NCBI GenBank assembly: GCA_030630585.1
Contig: DAOVMU010000096.1
Span: 1-6,213, forward strand
Reading direction: 5' to 3'
Source of the DNA: Candidatus Bathyarchaeota archaeon
Lineage (GTDB): Archaea; Thermoproteota; Bathyarchaeia; Bathyarchaeales; Bathycorpusculaceae
Length of the DNA: 6,213 bases
Shown here piece after piece: positions 4,957-6,213 of this stretch. The translations under genes were made by a program, and so were the position numbers. How positions within the stretch are numbered: the first letter of the stretch is position 1; every line of letters begins with the position of its first letter. The notes under the pieces were generated by a model, which worked only from the letters and a program-made list of their open reading frames with translations, had not been told where the DNA came from and made no database searches.

Positions 4957-5229
4957 ATGACAAGACGTAAAGTATTCATTATTTCTGTTCTTGTTGTTTG
5001 TCTTATCGTAGTTGGTTTGATTGCTTGGGCTCCTTGGATTACAGAAGAGTATGCTTATGCAAGAGTCATGGAACATCTTGGCGGGCCAGACGCATTATTC
5101 AATTACCTAGGCGAAACCATGCCGCTGAAGAATGTACCCAAGTCCTTCAAAAAGCTTCCCTTCGCTTCTCTTGTCCATTTTCCTGGCGAGGCAATGTTTA
5201 TAGTCACTTTCTACGGAGGCGTAATCTAA
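4957..5229 (+). CDS. Hypothetical membrane-anchored protein (90 aa)
   Basis: The N-terminus MTRRK is positively charged and is followed by a hydrophobic segment at about residues 6-25 (VFIISVLVVCLIVVGLIAWA), a signal peptide or signal anchor with the remainder outside the cell. The outer part, about 65 residues, includes YARVMEHLGGPDALFNYLG, KNVPKSFKKLPFASL and an end GEAMFIVTFYGGVI. I do not recognise the family. AAGGGAAAA precedes the ATG. The protein stops after what looks like a buried strand, so a C-terminal truncation is possible, though no clear continuation appears in the other frames. It is followed by element copy B. Confidence 0.65.
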   Translation: MTRRKVFIISVLVVCLIVVGLIAWAPWITEEYAYARVMEHLGGPDALFNYLGETMPLKNVPKSFKKLPFASLVHFPGEAMFIVTFYGGVI

Positions 5230-5261
5230 GGAAGCGATTCTAGACAAGATTTGGCAAGGTA

Positions 5262-5494
5262 ACAATTAATTTTCTAATTCGTAATTTCCAAATCAACTAA
5301 TTTTTCAGAAATTCTATTTTTCCTCTTCGTTTAGAATTTAGAAATTTAGAAATTCCCTAGTTATCTCGACAAATAGTAGTGCTCAATCGATAATGTTGAG
5401 AGTAAACAGTGTATCTGGCAACAGTGTTGAATAGTGATACTTCCACTAATGGAGGGGCTGGGGAGAGATAGACCAGCGCACAAAGTGTACACAA
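5262..5494 (+). repeat. Interspersed element, copy B (long)
   Basis: Fills most of the 326-nt gene-free stretch between the membrane-anchored protein and the CBS protein. TTTTTCAGAAATT (5301-5313), ATAGTAGTGC (5373-5382), AATCGATA (5385-5392), TGTTGAG, ACAGTGTTGAATA, CACTAATGGAGG, GATAGACCAGCGCA and AAAGTGTACAC match copy A in order. A TTTAGAA-type unit is repeated three times at about 5330-5353, against one unit in copy A. I found no coding frame. The rest of the stretch (5495-5555) holds only the leader of the CBS gene. Confidence 0.75.
5301..5321 (+). terminator. Paired T-tract terminator after the 90-aa gene
   Basis: T5 at 5301-5305 and T5 at 5317-5321 flank AGAAATT, as in copies A and C. 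They lie about 70-90 nt after the stop, somewhat far for a terminator, but no closer T-tract of this strength exists. Confidence 0.45.
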
Positions 5495-5535
5495 CATATG
5501 CACCAGATGAGCAGTAAATCTAAAATAAGTAGCAC

Positions 5536-5542
5536 GGTGATC
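5536..5542 (+). promoter_or_regulatory. Ribosome-binding site of the CBS gene
   Basis: GGTGATC is an exact match to the archaeal anti-SD complement, 13 bases before the ATG at 5556. A nearer ATG at 5549 runs into a stop after six codons, so it is not the start. The spacing is a little long. Confidence 0.6.
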
Positions 5543-5555
5543 TACTTAATGTGGA

Positions 5556-6029
5556 ATGGGGAGAGTTGAGGTTTTGTGGAAGGTAAAGGATGTAATGGTT
5601 ATGAATGTAGTGACTGTTGACGTTGGTGTGAATGTCAGGAAGGCGGTTGAGCGAATGAATAAGCGTGAGATAGGTTGTTTGGTTGTGCTGGAGAAAGGAA
5701 ATTTTGTTGGAATATTGACTGAGCGTGACGTTTTGACAAGAGTTGTAGCTAAGGCTCGGAACCCCGATAAGACACTTGTAGGAGATATTATGTCCAAACC
5801 TTTGATTGTTGTGGATCCCGAGGCAAGTTTGGAAGAAGCGCTTGAATTAATGTTTGAAAAAGGAGTTAAGAAATTGACAGTTGTAAAGGACAAAGAGCTT
5901 GTAGGTCTGATTACAATGACAGATATAGCACGTATCCACACGGCAATGGTTGAACACATAAAAAGACTGGCTGCCAAATATGATATACCGAAAAGAATGG
6001 AAAAGGTTATTCGTTACTATGTCGTGTAA
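5556..6029 (+). CDS. Two-CBS-domain protein
   Basis: The 157-residue protein is a tandem pair of CBS domains (Bateman module), which usually binds adenine nucleotides or S-adenosylmethionine and senses energy or cofactor state. CBS1 spans about residues 9-68 (VKDVMVMNVVTVDVG, IGCLVVLEKGNFVGILTERDV). CBS2 spans about 75-130 (VGDIMSKPLIVVDPEASLEEAL, KKLTVVKDKELVGLITMTDIA). Both contain the GI/LxTxxD-type ligand motif. A C-terminal helix follows (HIKRLAAKYDIPKRMEKV). No enzyme or DNA-binding domain is attached, so it is either a stand-alone sensor or a partner of another protein. The start is ATG 5556 with a perfect SD upstream. It is separated from neighbours by element copies B and C and seems to be transcribed alone. 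Confidence 0.93.
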   Translation: MGRVEVLWKVKDVMVMNVVTVDVGVNVRKAVERMNKREIGCLVVLEKGNFVGILTERDVLTRVVAKARNPDKTLVGDIMSKPLIVVDPEASLEEALELMFEKGVKKLTVVKDKELVGLITMTDIARIHTAMVEHIKRLAAKYDIPKRMEKVIRYYVV

Positions 6030-6035
6030 CGTGCG

Positions 6036-6145
6036 TTTTCTATTTTCTAATTCTAAATTAGTTTATTTTTTTAGAAATTCCAATTTTTTCTCCGCTTGTA
6101 AATTTAGAAAATTCCTAGTTCACTTGACACATGAAAGTACGTGCA
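6036..6145 (+). repeat. Interspersed element, copy C (5' half)
   Basis: It starts a few bases after the CBS stop with TTTTCTATTTTCTAATTC, shared with copy B, followed by TTTAGAAATTCCAA, AAATTTAGAAAATTCCTAGTT, an S/TTGACA-like block and AGTACGTGC, in the order seen in A and B. Similarity fades beyond about 6145. The second half (purine block and AAGTGT) is not visible before the window ends. Confidence 0.65.
6066..6089 (+). terminator. Paired T-tract terminator after the CBS gene
   Basis: T7 at 6066-6072 and T6 at 6084-6089, 37-60 nt after the stop, flank AGAAATT as in copies A and B. They are good candidates for U-tract termination. Confidence 0.55.
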
Positions 6146-6213
6146 TGCTGCCTCTACGTATTCAGAGAATAATAGATCATCTTTTTCGGGGAAATACTCA
6201 AAGTCGTTTCCAA
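6104..6213 (-). CDS. Possible C-terminal end of a minus-strand gene (partial)
   Basis: Read from the window edge, the minus strand is open for 35 residues (GNDFEYFPEKDDLLFSEY, then a second half ending SSELGIF) before a TAA at 6104-6106. Composition is protein-like, with acidic and aromatic residues, but no family is recognised. Against it, the last third overlaps the conserved part of element copy C, which is not coding in the corresponding frame of copy B. Sequence beyond the window would decide. Confidence 0.3.
   Translation of the reverse strand, partial: GNDFEYFPEKDDLLFSEYVEAACTYFHVSSELGIF

Noticed and set aside
4738..5076. 112-residue minus-strand frame opposite the 36-aa and membrane-anchored genes
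   Set aside because: It is the reverse of a Lys-rich and a hydrophobic coding stretch, which produces Phe/Leu-rich antisense text; no SD or family signature.
3607..5494. CRISPR array
   Set aside because: The repeats are long, diverged, separated by genes and lack the short identical repeat/unique spacer pattern.
3607..5494. Insertion sequence or transposase
   Set aside because: No transposase-like protein, terminal inverted repeats or target-site duplications could be found in or around the elements.

Overview
This window looks like an archaeal chromosome fragment. It carries genes for TATA-binding protein, the archaeal/eukaryotic-type factor TFE, translation initiation factor aIF1A and an RPA-like single-stranded DNA-binding protein. 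Shine-Dalgarno sequences of the form GGTGAT(C) sit before several starts, and AT-rich TTTATA/TTTAAA boxes lie 25-45 nt upstream of genes. The mix of protein features suggests an uncultured TACK-type archaeon, Bathyarchaeia-like. That placement is an inference from memory of protein families and was not tested.

Region 1 (1-2840) is information processing. An SSB gene on the + strand (20-492) is broken by an apparent one-base deletion. It converges on a minus-strand series that reads, in transcription order, TBP (from 2831/2840), TFE (abutting TBP), a CxxCxxCC metal-binding YkgJ-like protein (broken near its 5' end), aIF1A, and a 47-residue YHS-domain protein at 513-656. TBP and TFE act together at the promoter, TBP binding and bending the TATA box and TFE helping to open DNA around the RNA polymerase. 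aIF1A acts at the ribosomal A site during initiation.

Region 2 (2841-4960) is gene-sparse and dominated by very small genes: a 60-residue Cys-containing protein (3108), a 61-residue protein with a perfect SD (3397), and two tiny, extremely basic proteins of 29 aa (minus, 4570-4659) and 36 aa (plus, 4786-4896). The two basic genes diverge from one near-symmetrical TATA element. Between them and the others lies a minus-strand membrane protein with a bacterial-type PH domain (3801-4406).

Region 3 (4957-6213) has a small membrane-anchored protein, a two-CBS-domain protein, and possibly the tail of a minus-strand gene at the right edge.

The most unusual feature is a family of related non-coding elements. 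Two long copies (3607-3800 and 5262-5494), a 5'-half copy (6036-6145) and a 3'-half copy (4469-4560) all lie in the same orientation within 2.7 kb. The first three each start just behind a + strand gene with a paired T-tract that looks like an archaeal terminator. They then continue into a conserved sequence with no coding capacity that I could find. They could be a non-coding RNA, a small mobile repeat or duplicated 3' regions.
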